The notes beneath the pieces are model-generated. The model searched no databases. It saw only the letters and a list, made by a program, of their open reading frames with translations, and was not told where the DNA came from. The translations under genes and the position numbers were made by a program. Below, in pieces: positions 44,601 to 56,400 of a DNA stretch of 64,000 nt. Source of the stretch: Fratercula arctica. Taxonomy: Eukaryota > Chordata > Aves > Charadriiformes > Alcidae. Every line of letters begins with the position of its first letter. Position 1 is the first letter of the stretch. The stretch spans positions 127,496,889 to 127,560,888 of the forward strand of contig CANTUZ010000002.1 in assembly GCA_947846985.1 (NCBI GenBank), written 5' to 3'.

Positions 44601-47600
44601 TTAAGTTGAACTAGCTGAACCAGAAACAAAACTTCAAACATCTAGTCTGAAGTATGGAGAAAACACTGTGCTAAAAATACCTTCATAAATACAACAGTTT
44701 CTGAAACTAGCTTCCTCAGAGTCATCCACTCGGTTTAAAGTCTAACCTTTAGACTCGAAGCCCAAAGAAAGTGCAGCCATTTTACCTTCAGATGTTTTAC
44801 AGGCTTTTCACCTCTAAAGTCAAAGATTGCAGAAAATACATCTTACCTTGGCACTTCCATGTTACATTTCAAGCAAATCACATTTCCTGCCATACAAGAG
44901 CTTTGTCTGAATTGACATCAGTTTTTCCTTGAAGATGAAAAGCTACAGCTGGAGCTGAGAAACGTGCACACGTGGAAATAATGCTTATAATCCCGGATTG
45001 TATCTTCTCTCTACATAACACTTCGCAGAGAGCAATAAATATCATAAATACATGATCATTTTCCCTTTAGCTGAAGCAAGAAATAGTCTACAGTTCTATA
45101 TTTAGCTATTGCTCCTCTCCAAGCCTAAAAAAGAGAAAAACAAACAGGAAAACCTGATTAATACTTGTATAGCCTTTAGCTGATTGAAAGGTAGACCAAA
45201 TTCACATATTATACTGAAAACAAAACAAAAAAAAAGGGAATATAAAATACTAAATACCAGAAAACAATAACAAATAATTAAGTAGTGTTTAGCCCTGTAA
45301 ACAATAGAAGTCAAATAATGAAGCAAAAATTACCGTGTTTCTTTCAAATGCTAACAGGGTAGGCCAGTCAATACAGATGCTTCAGAACAAGCAGTGCAAC
45401 TCATGCTCAGTGGCAGGGACTCCTTTTTTTTTCCTGTGGCCATGCTTTAAAAACAAAAAGGCTGAGAATGTTTTAGAATGGAAAGACATGTATTTGTTAA
45501 CCTTTTTCATTACTCAGAACCTGATTAGGGTAATTCCATCAGGCAGAGACTTCGTATAGGACCGTTTTATAAAGAAAGAGAATATTTCAGAAATATTTCA
45601 GCATTTGCAGTTAAGAACCTGTTTTGCACTCTCTTGAGGTTCACAACTCTGTAATATCTGCTGGCAGGAAATATTATATATTCGAGCTTAGAGATAGGGA
45701 AGGCCGTCTCAGAGCACCCTGCTATCACTCTCTTGCTCTTCTTCCCTTAACACTTGTCCGGTGTCAAATGGCCAAGATAGCACACACCTGTCTTGAAATT
45801 AAGGTTGTTTAACAAGTGATCTGAGTGGCATTTCAGAGGAGGTCATTGTGGACTGAACCAAAGAGGAGCCTGGAGCAAGTGGAATGGCTGGAAACACCGG
45901 GAGAAAGCTAGGAGAGGAGTGGAAGAGAAGAGGAATATTAGTTGAGGTCTGAACAACAGCATGACACCCAGGAACCATTGCTCACTTGGTTTGAAAGCAT
46001 TCTTATCCCCACCCTATAATTCACTAATTTAGGAATTTCTGGGAAGTGTCAAGGCTCTCTAGAAGGGCAGGAACAGCCTGCCCCTCCACAAGGAGTTTTA
46101 AATGAGGAGTGCCTGTTTAGCTTAGTCTTCCTCACTGGGAAGCAGAGGTGGATACTTGGGTCAATGCAACAAGAACTGTATTCACTTCCCACCCCTGAAC
46201 GTAGACAGTGACTTTTGGCCACACGTCCATCTTTGAAAGGCTTTCTCCTTTGAATGATACAGAGCAGACTGTCACCACTCGTAGGAAAGAGTTATGGCTG
46301 AAAGTCAAGAAAAAAGTGGGATTCTCTCTGGCCAAGTGCTATCAATAATCAAGTCTTATCACTTCCCAAAGTACTGTGGGACTGTTAATAACCCTGTGCC
46401 GCCAGGACCTCTGCCTTATGCCTCAAGGGACAAAGATGAGGCATTGATTCAGCCTCAGTTCCTAGGAAAGAGATTTAAATAATCACCACCATCCATAACC
46501 AGATCTAATTACAATAAGGTTACACAGGTGCCCCAGGGCACACAGATGACTCAAGTACTTCTGTTTGGTAGACCTCAGACATTATAGATAACCTGTCTCT
46601 GATTTCCTCCCCATAAATCCTCCCTTGCAAGCGCAGTGTGTTCTTGTTAGAGAGCGCTCAATAAAGCAGTCATCAAACCCAGCCTCCTTACTCAGTGAAA
46701 TATGCTATGTTGTCTGGTTGGAAGGACAACAAAAGCGTTGCAAAAAATGATGTGAAAATCAGTGCCTGAAGGTAGGGTTGCAACTGATTCCTGCTTCTTG
46801 TCTTTGTGCTTTTGTCACACACCATTTTCTTCATGGTACCCCTACCTCATTCAGTGCAGAGTAAATGGAATATAAGGGACACCTATTGTCAAAATAGAGT
46901 CTCAGAGGGCGTATGTGAAAATCAAGCTCAGCCAGGACAGTTCCAGGTTCTCTGGTAGAAAAAGAAAATTCTCCAGAGCTGATTTGAGATGATCACTCCT
47001 TTAAAACCCATTCTGTTCATGAAAATGAACCCAACTGCTAATATGGGGGGGGGGGGTGTGTGTGTGACTTTTTCTGCAGACTTTAATGTATCACTACAGA
47101 CATCATAAATACCTTTCACAACTTTTTAGCAGACTGACAAGTTATACAATAACCTGTTTGGGGGCTCTCAGTAGCTTGAAACTCAGAGTTTGAGAACAGT
47201 TTTAAAACTTTTGTTCCAATAGCTTGGACTTTGAAAATTATAAAAGTCTCTGGGGTCATTCAGAATCTTTTGCAGTGTTCAGAAAGAGGAATTTCTTTGA
47301 TGAAAAAGCTTCCAAGTAACTATAAAAATAGAAACTCTTTTAAGAACATAACATGTTTAACATAAACCAAATGATTCACAGGAATGCTGCAGACGACAGA
47401 AAGAGCAGCTGTGTGAAAAATTTGATTATCTCTATTCTCTACTGGAAGAAAGAAAAAATGAGATGACACAAATAATCACTAGAACCCAAGAGGAGAAACT
47501 GGAACATGTCCGCTCCCTGATGAAGAAGTATGCGGATCATTTGGAAGCTGTGTCGAAGCTGGTTGAATCGGGAATCCAGTTCATGGAAGAACCAGAAATG

Positions 47601-50600
47601 GCTGTGTTTTTGCAGGTATAAAGTCTATAAATAGAGATAGAAAAAGAATGATGGGTTTATCGCAATACTACTTAAGCATTTCTCAATTTTAGGCACATTC
47701 AGAGTTCGGTCATCTTTGAGTGAATATTTATACAAACTCATTTTTTAAACACTTGCATGAGCACAGACAAATGACTAGTCTTCTTGTGACTAGTATCCAA
47801 ACCAAGAACGTGAGTATTTGCTATTTGCACCAAAATACACTATTCTGTGTATGAATTTCTGGTCCCCAAAGAAAAAACAGGGATTTTAACATTTTCCAAC
47901 ATATATGTATTGTCCCACCACATAAAATATATGTGTATATGAACTTCTGTGAGTTATGTTTCATTTGCATATTGACAGATTGATTAACTTTCCAAGAATT
48001 AAATATTTGTGTTCTAAGTCACATTTTCATGCCTTTACTTCATTTTTTTTTCTTCTGTTTTCTTACTATAAACTTAGGAGAGCTGATTAGGAAACAATTA
48101 GCGGTTTGTCCACTGATGGTATAGATGGGTATAGAATGGGTATAGAATTTCTGTCCTGCAAGTTTACAGTTCCTCTATATTAAAGGCTGGAAGGGTGTTT
48201 TCTACAAAAAAAAAGCACCTTATTTTCCTCAAAGAATTGCTTTTGAAGAGTACAATATTCTTTCCAGACAAATAAAATTTTGTGGCTCCAGAAGTATGCC
48301 CTTATGGATAACCAAAGATACAGTTACTCTGACTAAAGATGGTAATGGAACAATTGCTTTTCACCACAAACACACACACACACACACACAAAAAGAGCAA
48401 AAATATTTCCATTTCATTTTTGTAGAAATTGTGTGTGTTTCCCATCATATTCATTTTAATTAAAAAGTCTTCAATGAACTAAAAGGCTTACTCAGCTGTA
48501 TACTAATTACCACCCAAATCTGATCTCGTTCATAGATCTCATGGTTGTCATTTATGAGATCCATATTAGCGCATTTAGAAGCAGCCAGTGTAAGAATTAA
48601 ATCTCAATGCATAAGATCTCTGAAAAAGTGGAACCATTTAAGAAGTCAGTTATTTCCTTTTTGTTTTCACAGAATGCCAAAACATTGCTACAAAAGTAAG
48701 TATTTGAACTTGAGACTCTTGATCTTTATAATGAATTACAAATTACAGATTTATCTGCAAATCCAAATGCCAATAACTAATCTCTCTGTTTTAGAATTAC
48801 TGAAGCATCTAAAGGATTTCAAATGGAAAAAATAGAGGATGGGTATGAAAATATGAATCAATTCACAGTGAACCTCAGTAGAGAAGAGAAGATAATACGA
48901 GAAATTGATTTCGACAGAGGTATGATATGTATTTCACCTAAATTTCTTTCTTAAATTGCAACTCTGTGTAATTTACATGATGATACTGAGTAGGAAAACT
49001 TGAATCAGATATTTCTCTCCATCCCAAAGTATAACTAGACCATTTTATAGTCAGAAGTAAAAATCCATCACAGTCAAAAAATCACATAACCTGTTGACAC
49101 CATTAATCTTACCTTTTATGTGGCCTCAACACTTTCCTAAGCCCATGACCTTTACTAACTCCTCGTATGAAGGGACCACAAAATTAAGCTTTTATCTCAG
49201 TCTGCAAAGTCCTTTTTTCTCTAAAAGATGCCATATTTGTATGGCCTGTCTATTCAAACAAGTCATTAAAGAAACAGAATATTTTCTACTGAAAGTACTT
49301 ACAAAAGATACTTTTGTAAACTCTTTTTTATAATAATTGAGAAATGTAACATAATCAAAATTCAAGAGCAAAGAGTTACAGAGGGAAGCAAAAATTGTCA
49401 TCATCTTTCATGCATTTAAACATCTTGTGTCACGTCATTTGTCATGACATCATGACTAAACATGCTTAATATGTCTATACAATAATGCGAAGTTGTAATT
49501 CTATTCTATTCTATTTACCAAAGTAGACAGAAATCTGGGCTCACCTATGCTTTACCTTACAGAGTAAGCCACAAGATGTTAATGGAGATAAATGTTTCAA
49601 ATAAGCAGATCTCTCCTATTAAAAAGCAGCAGTAACAGTCATCTGGATATCTCTAATTTTCTTGCTAGCACTGGATTCTGCTAGTGCATTTACATTTACC
49701 TTTATCAGCGCAATTAAGTCTTATGCAGATGCTCCCCATCGCTTACCTCCCTGCTACAACTTATACTGACTTCAGAGTGTGTGGCTGCTCCCTGTGAGGG
49801 ACCGTGGGTGCCTGCTGTGCGGTCGGTAGGTTGGGACCCGTGGACAAGCGGTACTTGGCACAGGGGTCCGTATAGTGGGACAGCAGCTGTGGCACCAGTG
49901 AGCAGCAGAGCAGCAGGTGCCATCTCGCAGGGCCATGAACCTCCAGGGATTTGTCCTGGAAGGGACAATCCAGAGTCACTGCCTTGTGGCCCTGTTTGTC
50001 CCTGTGACCAGCCACGGCTGCCACATCCCTGCCATGCACGTACATCTGCCAAGATCGTGACCTCGTGCTCCAGGCACACCTCCCCACCATGTGATGGGGA
50101 ATGTGACACCTGTCTCCTGGGGACAAGGCATTAGCAAGGGCTTTGGCAATCGGGAGTTCAGTCCTGCATTTGAAACTCCTACTCTACAATCAAGGAAGTC
50201 CTCTGCAGCCAGGGGACGTGGAAGCAGAGATTCAGCACTCTGCTTATAGGAGTGTATTTGTCTGCAGAAATATTTCTCCGTTATAAGGACGTTACTTAAT
50301 TTGCAGATCTACATTCCTTCTACATAATCAGGGAGAACCATAACCTGTGCAAAATGTGCAGCCAATTTGAAGCTTGGGTTAATGCATCCATCTAAGTTTA
50401 TTTCTCTGAAGTGCTAGGCTGGTTCTGAACAACATCTGATGTTTGTGAGGATGAATAGTCTGATTATGCAAAAGAAAATGCATTGTTAGAGGGCTTCCTC
50501 TAGAAACGTGCCGAGCCATGAATGCTGACAACAGGACACGTCAGATGATGTAAAAGCAACGGTTTGACCAAGTTTGACAGTCTGGTTTCAGGAATTGGTA

Positions 50601-53482
50601 TCCCAAACCTCTGGTCATGTACTATAAAGCACTGACCTAGTAAAGGTTTATGATGATGGCTTCAATGGTGTTTAAAACAAACGTGTACCTAAAATTGCAA
50701 GAGGGACTTTTTTCCTGGCAGATTGTGCCAGACCAGGTATCCTTTCCCCAAAAAGTACAGGGCCATGCCGCATGTCCCTCATGAGGATAACTGCATTGGC
50801 AGGACTTTCCGTCCTCCTTCCCATGGAAAGGGCCAGCTTAAGATTCTAACAATTGTGTGTGTTTGGTGTCCTCCCTGCTGCAAAGCGCCTGCTGGCAGCT
50901 CCAAGGCAGTGCCCAGTCTGGGCTGGTGGGAGCAGGCTCATCGCCAATGCCCTCCCCCCAGCCTGCATCCTCTGCCAGGCAGCAGATTATCAGTAGCTTT
51001 GCCGTGCAATTGTAAATGGCTTTTTAATTACATAAAGACTATAGCCATCTTCACATGGTGCTCAGTCCTGTCCTTTTACCCGTGTCCTACCAGAGGAGGA
51101 GGGAGAAGAGGAAGAAGAAGAGATGGTGGGTGGTGAAGATTTGGATGAAGTCCACACTGAGTCATCAGGAGAGGAGGAGGAGGAGGAAGAGGTGGAGGAG
51201 GAAGGGGCTGAGAGAGCATCACAGCCACCTCAGCAAGACCCTGAACCACAGAGTGCAGCAGGAGATCCCCCGGCCGAACCTGCTCCGGTGCCACAGCCCA
51301 TCACCCCGGCTGGTCAGGTGAGTGTCCCCAGTGCCCCGCTGCCCTGCCAGCTATGCTGAGTGTGCCCTGGCAGAGCAAGAAATCACTCCCCTGTGGCCTG
51401 TAGGCACCGCATGTCAGGAGCACAGCGAAGGGAGTCGGTGCACTGGAGAGCAAAATTGTTTATTGCCCTTGTACACATACACACAACCGTACCCTGTCCT
51501 CTCAACCTGCACATATATCGCTTGATAGGCAAAAACTTACGCTGCTAGATAAATTGAGATATATATGAGATACATAAGATATAGGTAAAAGAGATTCAGT
51601 TTGGGAGTTAAGCACATTACAAAGGATGTTCTGCTTGCTGTGATTTAACTCAGACTAACTATTATATATGAAATGGTTGTTAAAATATTTATACTAAGAG
51701 AATTTGTCATTCCCACTGGGTTTAGTGAGCTTTCCACCACCGATTTTTAATCATGCTTCTAATCTGTTTTCTGTGAATAGCGTTTACTACCTTCTGCTCT
51801 GGTCATCCTAGGGTTATGGTGTAGGTGGATGCACGGATATCATACACCAAACAGGAGAGGAAACTGCCTCTTACAACCTAGCAGCCAACACATTCAGTGT
51901 GTGAATAATTTAGGCCAGCACTTTTTCTTAAGGAATGCGATTAGAATGAGACCACAATTGCCGCATATTCTAAAAGACCTACATAAAAAAATACACATCA
52001 TGTGCTAGTTTAGCTGTCCTTGCATACAATTGACTTAGCAAATTCTCCCCTTATGCAATTTACCCAATGAAGTTGCTGAGTGGGTAAAGGCTGCTGGAGG
52101 CCATGTGAAAAGAAGAGAGCACATAAAGAATCTTTGATTGTAGCAAGCTCCCCACATAAAACAAGGGAAAATAAATACTACAAATTCATTCTTGCTTTGA
52201 TTTAAAAACATATGTGAGTTTGCACCTGTTGTGTGAAGATACTCTTAAATCAGTCTTTATTGATTTAACCAAAGTTTGTGTTTTGAGAATTTGCACTGAC
52301 TTAACTAAACTTATGTCGCCTAACTGATGTAGGTTTTTATGCAAACAAGAGCTAGACATAAGTGATTCTGCACACTCACATGAAGGCCCTCACTTCTAAG
52401 GCTAAAATGGCAAAGGTACGGCAGCATGCTGCTGCAGCAATTGTGAAATGCCATTAGGAGATGGTCAGAGGTGGCATGTGGGTGTTGCGGTGTGTGGGAC
52501 ACCTGTATTTCAGCTTTTGCCTTCTGGTGTAAGAAAGGCAAAGCAGAAATGCTGTGGTGATAGCAGGTACCGTGTGGGTGAGCCCCGAGAGCTTGATGCA
52601 GGCGGAGAGGTGCAGTTCAGTCGGCTGTGCTTCTTCCTGGCAGAGCAACCACGCTTGGCTTATAGCATTGATAGCAAGACAGGTGGGCAAAGGTTTCTCT
52701 CCAGTGTCTTTGTATTCCCCTTATTCTGACTGCTTATATCAACAGATTCATTGGCAAAGGTGTTGTTCTTAACCCAAAACCCAACAAGCCTTTCAAAGGT
52801 ACTCACACCTGTCATTCGTGGCTGGTACCGGTTTATGAGGCTCTTATGAAGAATTTCTTATATTTTTAGGGTTGAATTGGGTGTTTATCTGAATTAAGCA
52901 ACCTCTTGCTCACTCCTTTCGCAGTCAGCGTCTCCTCCCCAGGGATTTCAATCCCTTCTTCTTCCCTCCTATTCTGTTTTTTGGGTAACATATTTTCTTT
53001 CCCATATCTATGTTATTCAGATGATAGTTGCTTTTGCTTCACATTTTGACTGTAATTCTTTTGGACCATATATCAGGATAAATCTATTCTTTGCAGTGAG
53101 ATATAAAAAACACGGCATGCAGAGCAACATGGCTACGGCAGGAAGGTAACATGGTGCACTCTGCTTGTTCTTCTCTTTATCTGTCCTGATTAAGGATGAG
53201 GTTGTGACACCAAGTGGTTCTCAACAGACCCCAGAGTCTGAGACTCAAGCGCCAGCCACAGCAGAAACCATCGATCCTTTGTTTTACCCTAGCTGGTATA
53301 AGGCTCAGTCACGGCAATCAAGCAGTCCAAGCTCAACCCCGGTGAGTGGGTTGGGGAAAGTAGGGCCTCCTGTTTCTCTGGAAACAAGTGCAAAGAAGGC
53401 AGAAGCCCCGGCAGCGGAAGTGATGGAGGAGAGTGCACCGGGGAGTGGTAAGGAAAGTAATGCCACCGCAGCGACATCCAAG
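32497..53482 (+). CDS. TRIM55: TRIM55 / MuRF2, muscle RING-finger E3 ubiquitin ligase (nine coding exons; last exon not found)
   Basis: Joined exons give 499 codons in one frame with canonical GT/AG introns. The product is nearly identical to human MuRF2 over the first 330 residues: a RING finger at about 26-82, B-box at 119-161, coiled coil at about 170-280 and COS box at about 270-327. An acidic stretch at 329-365, a proline/alanine-rich part and FYPSWYK in exon 9 follow. MuRF2 is a striated-muscle E3 ligase that binds microtubules and sarcomeric titin and links mechanical signals to protein turnover and SRF signalling. The start at 32497 was chosen because [15 protein letters not shown] matches the human N-terminus. 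Human MuRF2 has 548 residues; its last about 40 (ending in a WLNSLNE-type tail) are encoded by a final exon not recognised here. Confidence 0.96.
32861..33305 (-). mobile_element. CR1 LINE 3' fragment inside TRIM55 intron 1, reverse orientation
   Basis: Starts with ACACAGAATCACAGAATGGTA and GGGGTTGGAAGGGACCTCTGG, and ends near CCCTAATCATCTTGGTCGCCC. It takes up more than half of the 789-bp intron 1 and lies antisense to the gene. It belongs to the same subfamily as the copies at 1 and 15496. Confidence 0.95.
33454..33626 (+). CDS. TRIM55: TRIM55 exon 2 (codons 57-114)
   Basis: Completes the RING with C78 and C81 (RCPSC), followed by the MuRF family segment [19 protein letters not shown]. The acceptor is GAGCAG|GCC and the donor is AAG|GTAATG. 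It ends in phase 2. Confidence 0.97.
37195..38300 (+). mobile_element. CR1 LINE ORF2 fragment, heavily decayed
   Basis: Pieces of CR1 ORF2 appear in shifting frames on the plus strand: a linker region with [14 protein letters not shown] and [16 protein letters not shown] stretches, then reverse transcriptase motifs resembling NYRPVSLTSVPGK and [15 protein letters not shown]. Stops and frameshifts are many. It covers an earlier part of ORF2 than the copies at 10998 and 13336, and no 3' tail is present. It is an old insertion in TRIM55 intron 2; the ends are approximate. Confidence 0.8.
38414..38970 (-). mobile_element. CR1 LINE 3' fragment, reverse orientation
   Basis: Begins AATCACAGAATCACAAAATGG, then GAGGTTGGATGGGACCTCTGG, and runs through CTCTCTGGGCAATTTGTGCCAGTGC and CAGGAGAGATGCTACAGTCCC to GGTATGGCCTCACCAGTGC. 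It is convergent with the fragment at 37195. Confidence 0.93.
41382..41547 (+). CDS. TRIM55: TRIM55 exon 3 (codons 114-169)
   Basis: Encodes the B-box type 2 zinc finger, with C119, C124, H127, C136, C139, C144, C147, H153 and C156 visible, including the segments [16 protein letters not shown] and [13 protein letters not shown]. The acceptor is TTCGCAG and the donor is AAG|GTAAAT. Phase is 2 in and 0 out. Confidence 0.97.
41548..43315. other. TRIM55: TRIM55 intron 3
   Basis: 1.77-kb intron. It includes C-rich, pyrimidine-rich sequence from 42540 and a homopolymer C tract at 42895-42920. No gene recognised. Confidence 0.85.
42887..42927 (+). repeat. Poly-C tract (26 uninterrupted C)
   Basis: CCGCCCCCT is followed by 26 C in a row, then A and six C. 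The true length may differ because homopolymers of this size are error-prone. Confidence 0.9.
43316..43411 (+). CDS. TRIM55: TRIM55 exon 4 (codons 170-201)
   Basis: Starts the coiled coil ([20 protein letters not shown], then [10 protein letters not shown]). 96 nt, phase 0 on both sides. The acceptor is TGCCTAG and the donor is GAG|GTAGGT. Confidence 0.97.
43412..47381. other. TRIM55: TRIM55 intron 4
   Basis: 3.97-kb A+T-rich intron. It contains a G12 plus (TG)5 run at 47045-47066. No embedded gene or recognised transposon. Confidence 0.85.
47045..47066 (+). repeat. G12 followed by (TG)n
   Basis: Twelve G and then five TG units, 315 bp before exon 5. Confidence 0.85.
47382..47615 (+). CDS. 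TRIM55: TRIM55 exon 5 (codons 202-279)
   Basis: Main coiled-coil exon: [20 protein letters not shown], then [17 protein letters not shown] and [20 protein letters not shown]. 234 nt, phase 0 on both sides. The acceptor is TTCACAG and the donor is CAG|GTATAA. Confidence 0.97.
48369..48391 (+). repeat. (CA)n microsatellite in TRIM55 intron 5
   Basis: About eleven CA units, followed by an A run. Confidence 0.9.
48673..48695 (+). CDS. TRIM55: TRIM55 exon 6, 23-nt microexon (codons 280-287)
   Basis: Encodes NAKTLLQ plus two bases of the next Lys codon, matching human NAKTLLKK. The acceptor is TTCACAG and the donor is AAAA|GTAAGT. It is in frame only when joined to exons 5 and 7. Its small size hides it from ORF searches. 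Intron 6 is just 99 nt. Confidence 0.95.
48795..48919 (+). CDS. TRIM55: TRIM55 exon 7 (codons 287-329)
   Basis: COS-box exon: [20 protein letters not shown], then [17 protein letters not shown]. The COS box is the microtubule-binding helix pair of MuRF-type TRIMs. The acceptor is GTTTTAG and the donor is GAG|GTATGA. It ends in phase 1. Confidence 0.97.
48920..51093. other. TRIM55: TRIM55 intron 7
   Basis: 2.17-kb intron. A G+C-richer block with some CpGs at about 49770-50130 stands out from A+T-rich flanks and is open for 131 codons on the minus strand, but I recognise nothing in it. Confidence 0.8.
51094..51317 (+). CDS. TRIM55: TRIM55 exon 8 (codons 329-403), acidic region
   Basis: Two glutamate runs ([10 protein letters not shown] and [13 protein letters not shown]) are followed by a Gln/Pro/Ala-rich part ending ITPAGQ. 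Human MuRF2 has an equally acidic but poorly conserved segment here. The coding DNA is a GAG/GAA repeat and probably length-variable. The acceptor is CTACCAG and the donor is CAG|GTGAGT. Confidence 0.95.
51318..53194. other. TRIM55: TRIM55 intron 8
   Basis: 1.88-kb intron without recognised genes or repeats. Confidence 0.85.
53195..53482 (+). CDS. TRIM55: TRIM55 exon 9 (codons 404-499), with possible read-through stop at 53548
   Basis: Contains the family motif [10 protein letters not shown] and ends in a Ser/Ala-rich part ([12 protein letters not shown]) that parallels human GKETSAPAATSQ, after which the human gene splices to its last exon. A fair donor AAG|GTCAGT is present at the equivalent place. 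Without splicing the frame continues 21 codons to TAA at 53546-53548, giving 520 residues. The acceptor TTAAG at 53190-53194 is unusual in the base before AG but acceptable. Confidence 0.92.
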
Positions 53483-56400
53483 GTCAGTGCTACCGAAGTC
53501 ACCCCAGAGTGCTGTGATGTGCAGCAAGGCGGGAACGGCAATTGCTAAGGAAAATGTGACTTAATTTTCCTCTGCATGCTAAAGAATAACTTCAGACATA
53601 TGGAAGCAGCATAAATTGTCGTTTCAGCGAATCCACTGGATTTACAGATGGTTCCGATGTGTGACAGGCTGACTTTTCACCTGCAGAGTAGCATGCCGAT
53701 GGTTGCTTGTGCTTAACTGCCAGTGCTCGCTTGTGCGAGCCTGTTATCCGAGTTGGTCACGCACATGCTCAGGAGCTGTCGGAGAGGCCGGCAATGCCTT
53801 TGCACAATCAGATATTTGCATGCGTTAACAGCAGACAAATCCTGTGCATGGGATCATTCTCGTCACCCGGTGAAAGCCTGTGTACACCACATGCCATCCT
53901 ACCACCACTGGTAGAGCAGCTGTGGCTTGGCTTTACCTTCTGCAGCTCTGTGGCTGCACCTGCAGCATACGGCTTCCCCGTGTGAACACAAAGCTATGCA
54001 AATACCCGGAGCTTGCTTGTCTGTTTGACTGCCTGTCAGTAAGCAGTGTGATTTCCTGGGTTCAGATCTGTTGAAGAGGGTTCCCTCCAAGGATAATTGG
54101 GACTTGATTAAAGAAGAGCATGAAGATAAAATATTTCAGTTCTGTGTTAGGCTACCAGTGGCATGGTGGGATTACAGGAACTGATGTGTTGGGTACAGAA
54201 GGATGTTTCCCTTACAGTGATAATGTTAGAGTTGGGATAACCTGAGTTTGTATATTCCTTCTTCTGCATACGGCTACAAACTCCACATGGGTCAAATATC
54301 CAGGGAACAGAGCTGAGGGACCTGCGTGTGAAGCATTTGCACACTATACCTGTTCCTGCTCTAGCACCTGGCTACCAGCCCATGAGCAGCACTCTCTAAA
54401 TTAGACCATCCTGATTTACAGGCTTAAGCCGTATGTTTTAACAAAGCAATTAACTGTATGTGTGCGACAAGAGGAGATTGTGTGTCTGTGTGTGAAAAAG
54501 CACAAGTGGGTAGTAAGTATTTCATCCTGTTTTCTTTAAAGTTGGAGTCGACCATTCAGCAGACATGAGCAGCCCTACCATGATAAACCATCACGTGGTG
54601 GGCAAAAAGTTAGAAGAAGAAGGAGTTCATACAGATACGATAAAAGGGGCACTTATCTTTTAGCTGGAGGCTTTAGTCAGTGACACTTGAATTTGGTAGG
54701 AGGATCCTCGCTAACTTCAGTCTTAACAAAAGGAACATTTGACCCCCAAATTTCAGTAGTTATTTTTCAAGTCAGGGTTTGATTTGAGAATATTTGAGTG
54801 GAATAAACAAAAGAGTATTTTAAAATTACCAAATCAGCTATGATCTTGTCTTCTTAAGTATATTTCAACCAAGCTGGCAAAAGCAGGTAAATTCACAGTG
54901 AAATTAATTGCTGCTGTTTCTCCGTATCAGTTCCATCAATGACTCGGCAGCCAAACTTCACTGCAGGCAGGTAAAATTCTTACTGAGTAAATTCCCTGGG
55001 AGCTTGCCTGACTGTGGTCTGCTTCCCTGGCTCCTACTTTACCAGCAGGAATTGAAGGAGCAAAATTAAGGTTTGACGTGGCCAACTGTCTGGAAAAACA
55101 GCAGCAGTGGTTTTCAGGCACAGCGAAACAGCAATCTGGTACCCAGTTCTCTTCATCATTGGGTAACCGGGAATAAAAACAGGCACGTGGGAAAGATGTC
55201 AGTTCTTGTTGGTGTGTGAATTTGGAGATGCTGGATTCTGATATTTTCCTGGATTACAAGTGACACTGACATTTTGTGAGAAGGCGTTTGTTGAGAAGAG
55301 TAGCACGTGGCTCTGGGGACGAGGGAAGGAAGAAGCAGGGGATGCAGCCGAGGATGGGGTTGTCCCTGGAATGGAGACAGAGGAAGGGATAGAAAATCTC
55401 AGGAAGCAGAAAGGTGCAGAGTGTGATGAAGAACAGAGAAGGCAGAGTGACCAATCTAGGAAGGGTGATGCCGCGAGATGATGCTGTGGTCAGGTTTGTG
55501 GATCTGAGCTGAAATGTGTCTATGTCACAAGCAAAACGGCCTCTGTTGTGTGTCAGTGATCATTTTTAAGTACGTGAACTTCAACTTTGTTTTTTTCCTG
55601 CATGTGATTTTTACACAACCCACTCTGAAATGCCATATTTGTTTATTTTTTTGAAACCCCAGCTGTTGTTCCTCACACCACTGTTTTTACTGCCTTCCTC
55701 TAATTAAAAGAATATAATGGAAAAGTGCTGTGGAGACAGAGCTTTTTCACTGAATGTAGTGATAATGACTAGTTCATGTCATGACAACACTGGTGAAGCA
55801 CTCTTCTTATTTTCTCACAGGAGTTAGCATTCTGCATATCAATTTTGGCATTTCTTATCATACTACATCATCTTTGGAAACTGATTCAATACATGATTTG
55901 TACTTTCATGGGTAGGAAATATTTTGTTTTACCATTAACTAACAGTTAAAATAGTGTCTCTGGTGATGTTCCTACATGGTTTTAAAGGATTTTTTCCCTT
56001 TCTTCCCATCCAAAACCATCATGCTAGTTTACAATATGAGCTGCCTAAAACATTTCTTCCTCACACCTTTGAAACGCCACCCTTCAGCTTACTCCTGCAT
56101 GGTTAAACATTGCATCTCCCTGGTTCAAAATGAAAAGATTCGTTTACTCCCTCAGATATATGGGCTTGTATTTCAGTTGCTGTTCAGGTGACCAGCAGGA
56201 TGGAGAACCTGTGGGTTGACAGGACACGTGAAGAGCTTGTTCAGTCCAACAAATGGGGGAGGAAGATCTGGAGAGCAATGGTTGTCATCAGAGGGGTAAA
56301 CATCATGAAAAAAAAATCCACTGAATAACGCTGCTGCCAGGATTCCCACTGTGAGCAAACCAACAGTGCTCCCTCAGGGACCTCTGGAGAGCAGGGCTTG

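Noticed and set aside
54542..54565. Candidate last TRIM55 exon after TTTCTTTAAAG
   Set aside because: In the required phase it gives only LESTIQQT before a stop; the frame that starts VGVD is out of phase with the exon 9 donor. No tail similar to the mammalian one.
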